From Clusia tigrina (taxonomy: Eukaryota; Arthropoda; Insecta; Diptera; Clusiidae), in contig OV050031.1 in assembly GCA_920105625.2 (NCBI GenBank), forward strand, positions 71,991,995-72,055,994: a stretch of 64,000 nucleotides of DNA. Direction: 5' to 3'. Shown here piece by piece: positions 24,179 to 34,395 of the stretch (its first letter is position 1; each line of letters begins with the position of its first letter). The notes beneath the pieces are model-generated. The model was not told where the DNA came from and made no database searches. It saw nothing but the letters and a program-made list of their open reading frames with translations. The position numbers were made by a program, and so were the translations under genes.

Positions 24179-25535
24179 GCGTCTCTGTAGGCGTCTCAGT
24201 CGCTGCCGCTGTCGATTGTGGCGTCAGCTGCCTTCTCTATGCCTATATCTACCCCTATCTGCTTCAGTCGGCGTCTCAGTCATCGTCGCAGCCTCTGTCA
24301 GTGTCTCTGTAGGCTTCTCAGTCGCTGCCGCTGTCGATTGGGGGTCTGCTGTCTTCTCCATGCCTATATATAGCCCTATCTGCCTCAGTAGGCGTCTCAG
24401 TCGGCGTCGCAGCCTCTGTCACCATCTCTGCAGGCGTCTCAGTCGCTGCCGCTGTCGATTGGGGGGTCTGCTGACTTCAATATGCCTATATCTACCCCTA
24501 TCTGCCTCAGTCGGTGTCTCAGTCGGCGTCACAGCCTCTGTCAGTGTCTGTGTATGCGTCTCAGTCGCTGGCGCTGTCGATTGGGGGGTCTGCTGCCTTC
24601 TCTATGCCTATATCTACCCCTGTCTGCCTCAGTTGGCGTCTCAGTCGGCGTCGCAGCCTCTGTCAGCGTCTCTGTAGGTGTCTCAGTCGCTGCCGCTGTC
24701 GATTGTGGCGTCAGCTGATTTCTCTATGTCTATATCTACCCCTATCTGGTTCAGTCGGCGTCTCAGTCGGCTCCGCAGCCTCTATCAGCGTCTCTGTAGG
24801 CGTCTCAGTCGCTGCCGCTGTCGATTGTGGGGGTCTGCTGCCATCTCTATGCATAGATCTACCTCTATCTGCTTCAGTCGGCGTGTCAGTCGGCGTCTCA
24901 GACAGCGTCGCAGATGAGCCGCAGCCTCTGTCAGCGTCTCTGTAGGCGTCTCAATCGCTGTCGCTGTCGATTGGGGGGGTCTGACGCCTTCTCTGTGCCT
25001 ATATCTACCATTATATGCTTCAGTCTGCGTCTCAGTCGGCGTCGCAGCCTCTGTCAGGGTCTCTGTAGGCGTCTCAGTCGCTGCCGCTGTCGATTGGGGG
25101 GTCTGCTGCCTTCTCTATGCATAGATCTACCTTTATCTGCTTCAGTCGGCGTCTCAGTCGGCGTCGCAGCCTCTGTCAGCGTCTCTGTAGGCGTCTCCGT
25201 CGCTGCCGCTCTCGATTGGGGGGGTCTGCTGCCTTCTTTATGCGTATATCTACCCCTATCTGCCTCAGTCGGCGTCGCGGTCGGCGTCTCATTCGGTGTC
25301 GCAGCCTCTGTCAGCGTCTCTGTAGGCGTCTCAGTCGCTGCCGCTGTCGATTGTGGGGTCAGCTGCCTTCTCTATGCCCATATCTACCCCTATCTGCTTC
25401 AGTAGGCGTCTCAGTCGGCGTCGCACCCTCTGTCAGCGTCTCTGCAGGCGTCTCAGTCGCTGCCGCTGTCGATTGGGGGGTCTGCTGACTTCAATATGCC
25501 TATATCTACCCCTATCTGCCTCAGTCGGCGTCTCA

Positions 25536-25803
25536 GTTGGTGTCTCATTCGGCGTCGCAGCCTCTGTCAGCGAGTCTGTATGCATGTCAGTTGCTGCCGC
25601 TGTCCATTGGTGGGTCTGCTGCCTTCTCTATGCCTATATCTACCCCTATATGCCTCAGTCGGCGTCTCAGTTGGTGTCTCATTCGGCGTCGCAGCCTCTG
25701 TCAGCGAGTCTGTATGCATGTCAGTTGCTGCCGCTGTCCATTGGTGGGTCTGCTGCCTTCTCTATGCCTATATCTACCCCTATATGCCTCAGTCGGCGTC
25801 TCA
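25536..25803 (+). repeat. Single-monomer (134-bp) tandem duplication
   Basis: One 134-bp monomer with GTTGGTGTCTCATTCGGCG and TATGCATGTCAGTTGC is present twice in immediate succession, 25536-25669 and 25670-25803, without a visible difference. The paralogous right copy near 29318 has it once. This is the clearest case of a one-monomer gain in the window. Confidence 0.85.
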
Positions 25804-26710
25804 GTCAGCGTCGCAGCTTCTGCCAGCGTCTCGGTAGGCGTCTCAGTCGCTGCCTCTGTCGATTGGGGGGTCTGCTGCCTTCTCTATGCCTATATCTACC
25901 CTTATATGCCTCTGTCAGCGTCTCAGTCGGCGTCTCAGTCGGCGTCCAAGCTTCTGTCAGCGTCTCTGTAGGCTTCTCAGTCGCTGCCGTTGTCGATTGG
26001 GGGGTCTGCTGCATTCTCTGTACCTATATCTACCCCTATCTGCCTCAGTCGGCTTCGCCGCCTCTCTCAGCGTCTCTGTAGGCGTCTCAGTCGCTGCCGC
26101 TGTCGATTGGGGGGGGTCTGCTGCATTCTCTGTGCCTATATCTACCCCTATCTGCCTCAGTCGGCAACTCAGTCAGCGTCGCAGCCTCTATCAGCGTCGC
26201 TGTAGGCGTCTCAGTCGCTGCCGCCGTTGTTTGGGTTCGTCTGCTGCCTTCTCTATGCCTATATTACCCCTATCTGCCTCAGTCTGCGTCTCAGTGGGCG
26301 TCGCAGCTTCTGTCAGCGTCTCAGTCGTTGCTGCTGCCGATTGGGGGGTCTGTTACCTTCTCTATGCCTATAACTACCCCTATCTGCCTCAGTCGGCGTC
26401 TCAGTGGGCGTCGCAGCCTCTGTTAGCGTCTCTGTAGACATTTAAGTCGCTGCCGCTGTTGATTGGGGGGGTCTGCTGTTTTCTCTATGCCTATATCTGC
26501 CCCTATCTGCCTCAGTCGGCGTCTCAGTCGTTGTCGCTGCCTCTGTTAGCGTCTCTGTGGGCGTCTCAGTCGCTGCCGCTGTCGATTGGGGAGGTATGCT
26601 GCCTTCTCTATGCCTATATCTACCCCTATCTGCCTCAGTCGGCGTCTCAGTCGGCGTCGCAGCTTCTGTCAGCGTCACTGTAGGCGTCTCAGTCGCTGCC
26701 GCTGTCGATT

Positions 26711-26832
26711 GGGGGGTCTGCTGCCTTCTCTATGCCTATATCTACCCCTATCTGCCTCAGTCGGCGTCTCAGTCGGCGTCGCAGCCTCTGTCAGCATCTC
26801 TGTAGGCGTCTCAGTCGCTGCCGCTGTCGATT
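26711..26832 (+). repeat. Representative 122-bp monomer
   Basis: This copy is close to the consensus. It has a G6 tract (26711-26716), a 13-bp linker (26717-26729), and from 26730 to 26831 seventeen consecutive 6-bp words, then one T. Words 1-4 begin CTA (26730, 26736, 26742, 26748). Word 5 is GCCTCA. Of words 6-17, most begin GTC, the others being GTC-derived (GCCTCT, ATCTCT, GTAGGC, GCCGCT). The monomer thus reads as a short G-tract spacer of about 20 bp fused to a 102-bp decayed hexanucleotide array. It ends GTCGATT immediately before the next G tract. The single TAG stop triplet common to most monomers is in the GTAGGC word at 26802. Confidence 0.9.
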
Positions 26833-29800
26833 GTGGGGTCAGGTGCCTTCTCTATGCCTATATCTATCCCTATATGCCTCAGTCGGCGTCTCAGTCGGCG
26901 TCGCAGCCTCTGTCAGGGTCTCTGTAGGCGTCTCAGTCGCTGCCGCTGTCGATTGGGGGGTCTGCTGCCTTCTCTATGCATAGATCTACCCCTGTCTGCC
27001 TCAGTCGGCGTCTCAGTCGGCGTCGCAGCCTCTGTCAGCGTCTCTGTAGGCGTCTCAGTCGCTGCCGCTGTCGATAGTGGCGTCAGCTGCCTTCTTTATG
27101 CCTATATCTACCCCTCTCTGCTTCAGTCGGCGTCTCAGTCGGCGTCGCAGCCTCTGTCAGTGTCTCTGTAGGTTTCTCAGTTGCTGCCGCTGTCGATTGG
27201 GGGTCTGCTGTCTTCTCCATGCCTATATATAGCCCTATCTGCTTCAGTAGGCGTCTCAGTCGGTGTCGCAGCCTCTCTCAGCGTCTCTGTAGGCGTCTCA
27301 GTCGCTGCCGCTGTCGATTGGGGGGGAGGGTCTGCTGCCATCTCTATGCATAGATCTACCTCTATCTGCTTCAGTCGGCGTCTCAGTCGGCGTCTCAGAC
27401 AGCGTCGCAGATGAGTCGCAGCCTCTGTCAGCGTCTCTGTAGGCGTATCAGTCGCTGTCGATGTCAATTGGGGGGTCTGTCGAATTCTCTATGCCTATAT
27501 CTACCCCAATCTGCCTCAGTCGGCGTCTCAGTCGGCGTCGCAGCCTCTGTCACCATCTCTGCAGGCGTCTCAGTCGCTGCCGCTGTCGAATGGGGGGTCT
27601 GCTGACTTCAATATGCCTATATCTACCCCTATCTGCCTCAGTCGGCGCCTCAGTCGGCGTCTCGGTCGGCGTCTCATTCGGTGTCGCAGCCTCTGTCAGT
27701 GTCTCTGTAGGCGTCTCAGTCGCTGCCGCTGTCAATTGGGGGGTCTGCTGCATTCTCTGTGCCTATATCTACCCCTATCTGCCTCAGTCGGCGTCTCAGT
27801 CAGCGTCGCAGCCTCTATCAGCGTCGCAGCCTCTATCAGCGTCTCTGTAGGCGTCTCAGTCGCTGCCGCTGTCGATTGTGGCGTCAGCTGCCTTCTCTAT
27901 GCCTATATCTACCCCTATCTGCTTCAGTCGGCGTCTCAGTCATCGTCGCAGCCTCTGTCAGTGTCTCTGTAGGCTTCTCAGTCGCTGCCGCTGTCGATTG
28001 GGGGTCTGCTGTCTTCTCCATGCCTATATATAGCCCTATCTGCCTCAGTAGGCGTCTCAGTCGGCGTCGCAGCCTCTGTCACCATCTCTGCAGGCGTCTC
28101 AGTCGCTGCCGCTGTCGATTGGGGGGTCTGCTGACTTCAATATGCCTATATCTACCCCTATCTGCCTCAGTCGGTGTCTCAGTCGGCGTCACAGCCTCTG
28201 TCAGTGTCTGTGTATGCGTCTCAGTCGCTGGCGCTGTCGATTGGGGGGTCTGCTGCCTTCTCTATGCCTATATCTACCCCTGTCTGCCTCAGTTGGCGTC
28301 TCAGTCGGCGTCGCAGCCTCTGTCAGCGTCTCTGTAGGTGTCTCAGTCGCTGCCGCTGTCGATTGTGGCGTCAGCTGATTTCTCTATGTCTATATCTACC
28401 CCTATCTGGTTCAGTCGGCGTCTCAGTTGGCTCCGCAGCCTCTATCAGCGTCTCTGTAGGCGTCTCAGTCGCTGCCGCTGTCGATTGTGGGGGTCTGCTG
28501 CCATCTCTATGCATAGATCTACCTCTATCTGCTTCAGTCGGCGTGTCAGTCGGCGTCTCAGACAGCGTCGCAGATGAGCCGCAGCCTCTGTCAGCGTCTC
28601 TGTAGGCGTCTCAATCGCTGTCGCTGTCGATTGGGGGGGTCTGACGCCTTCTCTGTGCCTATATCTACCATTATATGCTTCAGTCTGCGTCTCAGTCGGC
28701 GTCGCAGCCTCTGTCAGGGTCTCTGTAGGCGTCTCAGTCGCTGCCGCTGTCGATTGGGGGGTCTGCTGCTTTCTCTATGCATAGATCTACCTTTATCTGC
28801 TTCAGTCGGCGTCTCAGTCGGCGTCGCAGCCTCTGTCAGCGTCTCTGTAGGCGTCTCCGTCGCTGCCGCTCTCGATTGGGGGGGTCTGCTGCCTTCTTTA
28901 TGCGTATATCTACCCCTATCTGCCTCAGTCGGCGTCGCGGTCGGCGTCTCATTCGGTGTCGCAGCCTCTGTCAGCGTCTCTGTAGGCGTCTCAGTCGCTG
29001 CCGCTGTCGATTGTGGGGTCAGCTGCCTTCTCTATGCCCATATCTACCCCTATCTGCTTCAGTAGGCGTCTCAGTCGGCGTCGCACCCTCTGTCAGCGTC
29101 TCTGTAGGCGTATCAGTCGCTGTCGATGTCAATTGGGGGGCTGACGAATTCTCTATGCCTATATCTACCCCAATCTGCTTCAGTCGGCGTCTCAGTCGGC
29201 GTCGCAGCCTCTGTCACCATCTCTGCAGGCGTCTCAGTCGCTGCCGCTGTCGATTGGGGGGGTCTGCTGACTTCAATATGCCTATATCTACCCCTATCTG
29301 CCTCAGTCGGCGTCTCAGTTGGTGTCTCATTCGGCGTCGCAGCCTCTGTCAGCGAGTCTGTATGCATGTCAGTTGCTGCCGCTGTCCATTGGTGGGTCTG
29401 CTGCCTTCTCTATGCCTATATCTACCCCTATATGCCTCAGTCGGCGTCTCAGTCAGCGTCGCAGCTTCTGCCAGCGTCTCGGTAGGCGTCTCAGTCGCTG
29501 CCTCTGTCGATTGGGGGGTCTGCTGCCTTCTCTATGCCTATATCTACCCTTATATGCCTCTGTCAGCGTCTCAGTCGGCGTCTCAGTCGGCGTCCAAGCT
29601 TCTGTCAGCGTCTCTGTAGGCTTCTCAGTCGCTGCCGTTGTCGATTGGGGGGTCTGCTGCATTCTCTGTACCTATATCTACCCCTATCTGCCTCAGTCGG
29701 CTTCGCCGCCTCTCTCAGCGTCTCTGTAGGCGTCTCAGTCGCTGCCGCTGTCGATTGGGGGGGGTCTGCTGCATTCTCTGTGCCTATATCTACCCCTATC

Positions 29801-32800
29801 TGCCTCAGTCGGCGTCTCAGTCAGCGTCGCAGCCTCTATCAGCGTCGCTGTAGGCGTCTCAGTCGCTGCCGCCGTTGTTTGGGTTCGTCTGCTGCCTTCT
29901 CTATGCCTATATTACCCCTATCTGCCTCAGTCTGCGTCTCAGTGGGCGTCGCAGCTTCTGTCAGCGTCTCAGTCGTTGCTGCTGCCGATTGGGGGGTCTG
30001 TTACCTTCTCTATGCCTATAACTACCCCTATCTGCCTCAGTCGGCGTCTCAGTGGGCGTCGCAGCCTCTGTTAGCGTCTCTGTAGACATTTAAGTCGCTG
30101 CCGCTGTTGATTGGGGGGGTCTGCTGTTTTCTCTATGCCTATATCTGCCCCTATCTGCCTCAGTCGGCGTCTCAGTCGTTGTCGCTGCCTCTGTTAGCGT
30201 CTCTGTGGGCGTCTCAGTCGCTGCCGCTGTCGATTGGGGAGGTATGCTGCCTTCTCTATGCCTATATCTACCCCTATCTGCCTCAGTCGGCGTCTCAGTC
30301 GGCGTCGCAGCTTCTGTCAGCGTCACTGTAGGCGTCTCAGTCGCTGCCGCTGTCGATTGGGGGGTCTGCTGCCTTCTCTATGCCTATATCTACCCCTATC
30401 TGCCTCAGTCGGCGTCTCAGTCGGCGTCGCAGCCTCTGTCAGCATCTCTGTAGGCGTCTCAGTCGCTGCCGCTGTCGATTGTGGGGTCAGGTGCCTTCTC
30501 TATGCCTATATCTATCCCTATATGCCTCAGTCGGCGTCTCAGTCGGCGTCGCAGCCTCTGTCAGGGTCTCTGTAGGCGTCTCAGTCGCTGCCGCTGTCGA
30601 TTGGGGGGTCTGCTGCCTTCTCTATGCATAGATCTACCTCTATCTGCTTCAGTCGGCGTCTCAGTCGCCGTCGCCGCCTCTGTAGCTTCTCTGTAGGCGT
30701 CTCAGTCACTGCCGCTGTCGATTGGGGGGTCTGCTGCCTTCTCTATGCTAATATCTACACCTATCTGCCTCTGTCAGCGTCTCAGTTGGCGTCTCAATCG
30801 GCGTCGCAGCCTCTGTCAGCGTCCCTGTAGGCTTCTCAATCGCTGCCGCTGTCGATTGGGGGGTCTGCTGCCTTCTCTATGCCTATATCTACCCCTATCT
30901 GCCTCTGTCAGCGTCTCAGTTGGCGTCTCAGTCGGCGTCGCAGCCTCTGTCAGCGTCTCTGTAGGCTTCTCAGTCGCTGCCGCTATCGATTGGGGGGTCT
31001 GCTGCATTCTCTGTGCAAATATCTACCCCTACCTGCCTCAGTCGGCGTCTCAGTCGGCTTTGCCGCCTCTGTAGCTTCTCTGTAGGCTTCTCAGTCGCTG
31101 CCGCTGTCGATTGGGGGGTCTGCTGCATTATCCATGCCTATATTTGCCCCTATCTGCCTCAGTCGGCGTCTCAGTAAGCGTCGCAGCTTCTGTAAGCGTC
31201 TCGGTAGGCGTCTCAGTCGCTGCTGCTGTCGAATGGGGGATTTGTTGCCTTCTCTATGCCTATATCTACACCTATCTGCCTCAGTCGGCGTCTCACTCAG
31301 AGTCGCAGCTTCTGTCAGCGTCTCGGCAGGCGTCTCAGTCGCTGCCGCTGTCGTTTGGGGGTCTGTTGCCTTCTCTATGCCTATATCTACCCCTATCTGT
31401 CTCTGTCGGCGTCTCAGTCGGCGTCTCAGTCGGCGTCTCAGTCGGCGTCACAGCCTCTGTCAGCTACTCTGTCGGCGTCTCAGTCGCTGGCGCTGTCGAT
31501 TGGGGGGTCTGCTGCCTTCTCTATGCCTGAATCTACCCCTATCTGCCTCAGTCGGCGTCTCAGTCGGCGTCTCAGTCGGCGTCGCAGCCTCTGTCAGCGT
31601 CTCTGTAGGCGTCTCAGTCGCTGCCGCTGTCGATTGTGTGGTCAGCTGCCTTATCTATGCCTATATCTATCCCTATCTGCCTCAGTCGGCGTCTCAGTCG
31701 GCGTCACAGACACTGTCAGCGTCTCTGAAGGCTTCTCAGTCGCTGCCGCAGTCAATTGGGAGTCTGCTGCATTTCTGTGCCTATCTCTACCCCTTTTATG
31801 CCTCAGTCGGCGTCTCAGTCGGCTTCGCTGCCTCTGTCGGCGTCTCTGCCGCTGTCGATTGGGGGGTCTGCTGCCTTCTCTTTACCTATATCTACCCCTA
31901 TCTGCCTCAGTTGGCCTCTGTCAGGGCCTCTGTAGGCGTCTCAGTCGCTGCCGCTGTCGATTGGGGGGTCTGCTGCCTTCTCTATGCATAGATCTACCTC
32001 TATCTGCTTCAATCGGCGTCTCAGTTGCCGTCGCTGCCTCTGTCAGCGTCTCTGTAGGCGTCTCAGTCACTGCCGCTGTCGATTGGGGGGTCTGCTGCCT
32101 TCTCTATGCCTATATCTACCCATATCTGCCTCAGTAGGCGTTTCAATCGCTGCCGCTATCGATTGGGGGGGTCTGCTGCCTTCTCTTTACCTATATCTAC
32201 CCCTATCTGCCTCAGAAGGCGTCTCAGTCGGCGTCGCAGTTTCTGTCAGCGTCTCTGTAGGCGTCTCAGTCGCTGCCGATGCCATTTGGGGGGTCTGCTG
32301 CCTTCTCTATGCTTATATCTACCATAATCTGCCTCATTCGGCGTCGCAGCATCTGTCAGCGTCTCTTGAGGCGTCTCTGTAGGCGTCTCTGTAGGCGTCT
32401 CAATCTCTGCCGCTATCGATTGGAGGGGTCTGCTGCCTTCTGTATGCTTATATCTAGTCCTATCTGTCTCAGTGAGCGTCTCAGTCGGCGTCGAAGCCTC
32501 TTTCAGCGTCTCTGTAGGCGTCTCAGTCCCTGCCGCTGTCGATTGGGGGTTCTGCTGCCATCTCTATGCCTATATCTACCCCTATCTGCCTCAGTCGGCG
32601 TCTCAGTCAGAATAATAGCCTTTGTCAGCATCTCTGTAGGTGTCTCAGTCGCTGCGGCTGTCGATTGGTTGGTCTGCTGCCTTCTATATACCTATATCTA
32701 CCCCTATCTGCCTCAGTCGGCGTCGAACCCTCTTTCAGCGTCTCTGTCAGCGTCTCTGTAGGCATCTCAGTCGCTGTCGCTGTCAATTGGGGGGTATGCT

Positions 32801-33280
32801 GCTTTCTCTATGCTTATATCTAACCCTTTCTGCCTCAGTCGGCGTCGCAGCCTCCATCAGCATCTCTGTAGGCGTCTCAGTCGCTGCCGCTGTCGGTTGG
32901 GGGGTCTGTTGCCTTCTCTATGCCTGTATCTACCCCTATCTGCCTCAGTCGGCGTCTCAGTCAGCGTCTCGGTAGGCGTCTCAGTCGCTGCCGCTGTCGA
33001 TTGGGGGGTCTGTTGCTTTCTCTAAGCCAATATCTACCCCTATCTGTCTCTGTCGGCGTCTCAGTCGGCATCACAGCCTCTGTCAGTGTCTCTGTAGGCG
33101 TCTCTTTAGGCGTTTCTTTTGGTGTCTCCATCTCTTCCGCTATCGATTGGGGGATCTGCTGCCTTCTCTTTACCTATATATACCCCTATCTGCCTCAGTC
33201 GGCGTCTCAGTCGGCGTCGCAGCTTCTGTCAGCGTCTCTGTAGGCGACTCAGTCGCTGCCGCTGTCGATTGGGGGGGTCT

Positions 33281-33344
33281 GCTGCCTTCTCTTTACCTAT
33301 ATCTACCCCTATGCTGCCTTCTCTATGCCTATATCTACCCCTAT
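33281..33344 (+). repeat. Off-register junction with duplicated monomer head (32 bp)
   Basis: Two monomer heads stand next to each other: GCTGCCTTCTCTTTACC begins at 33281 and GCTGCCTTCTCTATGCC begins at 33313, where a complete body should separate them. The left part matches 36301 and its surroundings (lag 3020). The right part matches 40843 onward (lag 7530). At the join the two parents share only TAT (33310-33312). This is a block boundary that did not form in monomer register. Confidence 0.85.
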
Positions 33345-33440
33345 CTGCCTCAGTCGGCGTCTCAGTCGGCGTCGCAGCATCTGTCAGCGTCACTGTAGGC
33401 GTCTCAGTCGCTGCCGCTGTCGATTGGGTGTCTGCTGCCT

Positions 33441-33488
33441 TCTCTATGCTAATATCTACCAATATCTCTATGCTTATATCTACCACTA
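33441..33488 (+). repeat. 24-bp duplication inside a monomer head
   Basis: The head segment TCTCTATGCTAATATC... is present twice, 33441-33464 and 33465-33488, with a few differences between the two halves. The same insertion is found at 40971-41018, 47479-47526 and 51962-52009. It serves as a marker that these four blocks descend from one ancestor. The monomer also has an unusually short G tract (G3 then TG). Confidence 0.88.
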
Positions 33489-34311
33489 TCAGTCTCAGTC
33501 GGCGTCGCAGCCTTTGTCAGCATCTCTGTAGGCGTCTCAGTCGCTGCCGCTGTCTATTGGGGTCGTCTGCTGCCTTCAATATGCCTATATCTACCCCTAT
33601 CTGCCCCAGTCGGCGTCTCAGTTGGCATCTCATTCGGTTTCGCAGCCTCTGTCAGCGTCTCTGTATGCATCTCAGTCGCTGCCGCTGTCCATTGGGGAGT
33701 CTGCTGCCTTCTCTATGCCTATATCTACCCCTATCGGCCTCAGTCGGCGTCTCAGTCAGCGTCGCAGCTTCTGTCAGCGTCTCGGTAGGCGTCTCAATCG
33801 CTGCCGCTGTCGATTGGGGGGTCTGCTGCCTTCTCTATGATTATATCTACCCCTATCTGCCTCTGTCAGCGTCTCAGTTGGCGTCTCAGTCGGCGTCGCA
33901 GCCTCTGTCAGCGACTCTGTAGGCTTCTCAGTCGCTGCCGCTGTCGATTGGGGGGTCTGCTGCATTCTCTGTGCCTATATCTACCCCTACCTGCCTCAGT
34001 CGGCGTCTCAGTCGGCTTCGCCGCCTCTGTAGCTTCTCTGTAGGCGTCTCAGTCGCTGCGCTGTCGATTGGGGGGTCTGCTGCCTTCTCTATGCCTATAT
34101 CTACACCTATCTGCCTCAGTCGGCGTCTCAGTCGGCGTCGCAGCCTCTGTCAGCGTCTCTGTAGGCGTCTCAGTCGCTGCCGCTGTCGATTGTGGGGTCA
34201 GCTGCCTTCTCTATGCCTATATCTATCCCTATCTGCCTCAGTCGGCGTCTCTGTCGGCGTCACAGCATCTGTCAGCGTCAGTAGGCGTCTCAGTAGGTGC
34301 CGCTGTAGATT

Positions 34312-34395
34312 GGGGGGGTCTGCTGCATTTCTGTGCCTATATCTACCCCTATGTGCCTCAGTCGGCGTCTCAGTCGGCTTTGCCGACTTTCGATT
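34312..34395 (+). repeat. Truncated 84-bp monomer with 7-bp hairpin
   Basis: From the G tract at 34312 to the next at 34396 is only 84 bp. About 38 bp of the GTCNNN part are missing compared with the full-length relative near 57830. The deletion leaves AGTCGGC TTT GCCGACT (34372-34388), a perfect 7-bp inverted repeat with a 3-nt loop. The same monomer is at 41914-41930, 44363-44379, 48423-48439 and 52905-52921. Another copy near 43904 has a G-to-A change that breaks the stem. The truncated monomer is always followed by a CTATATCTAGCGCTATC monomer. Confidence 0.85.

Larger units (their letters stand above)
1550..30600 (+). repeat. Satellite domain A (TAGACATTTAAG / ATGCATAGATCTACC markers)
   Basis: This 29-kb domain is built from a recurring set of monomer variants. 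One carries TAGACATTTAAG in place of TAGGCGTCTCAG; its ACATTT starts at 2671, 7827, 12483, 16893, 19631, 20863, 21851, 26438 and 30086. Others carry ATGCATAGATCTACC, GACTTCAATATGCC, GACGAATTCTC or GACGCCTTCTCTGTGCC. These follow one another in a fixed order over thousands of bases, so the domain is made of large duplicated blocks (listed separately) rather than randomly shuffled monomers. The TAGACATTTAAG intervals (5156, 4656, 4410, 2738, 1232, 988, 4587 and 3648 bp) show block length changing along the array. I see no coding or RNA gene in it. Confidence 0.85.
23380..30635 (+). repeat. Duplication of a 3.65-kb block (about 30 monomers)
   Basis: The run at about 23380-26985 is repeated at 27056-30635. 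The lag begins at 3676 bp (GATAGTGGCGTC at 23397 and 27073), becomes 3678 at a changed G tract (G9 near 23644; G7-A-G3 near 27319), then 3660 where three 18-bp units become two, then 3648 after a further 12-bp change. The steps in lag give a dated list of small indels since the duplication. Base substitutions are few. The 134-bp duplication at 25536 is present only in the left copy. Confidence 0.83.

Noticed and set aside
26711..26832. CENP-B box
   Set aside because: I looked for the TTCG....A..CGGG pattern in the consensus and the common variants and did not find it. Absence does not exclude a centromere.
34372..34388. Rho-independent terminator
   Set aside because: The stem is only 7 bp and is not followed by a T run of usual length. 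It lies in a repeat with no gene and in probable eukaryotic DNA.
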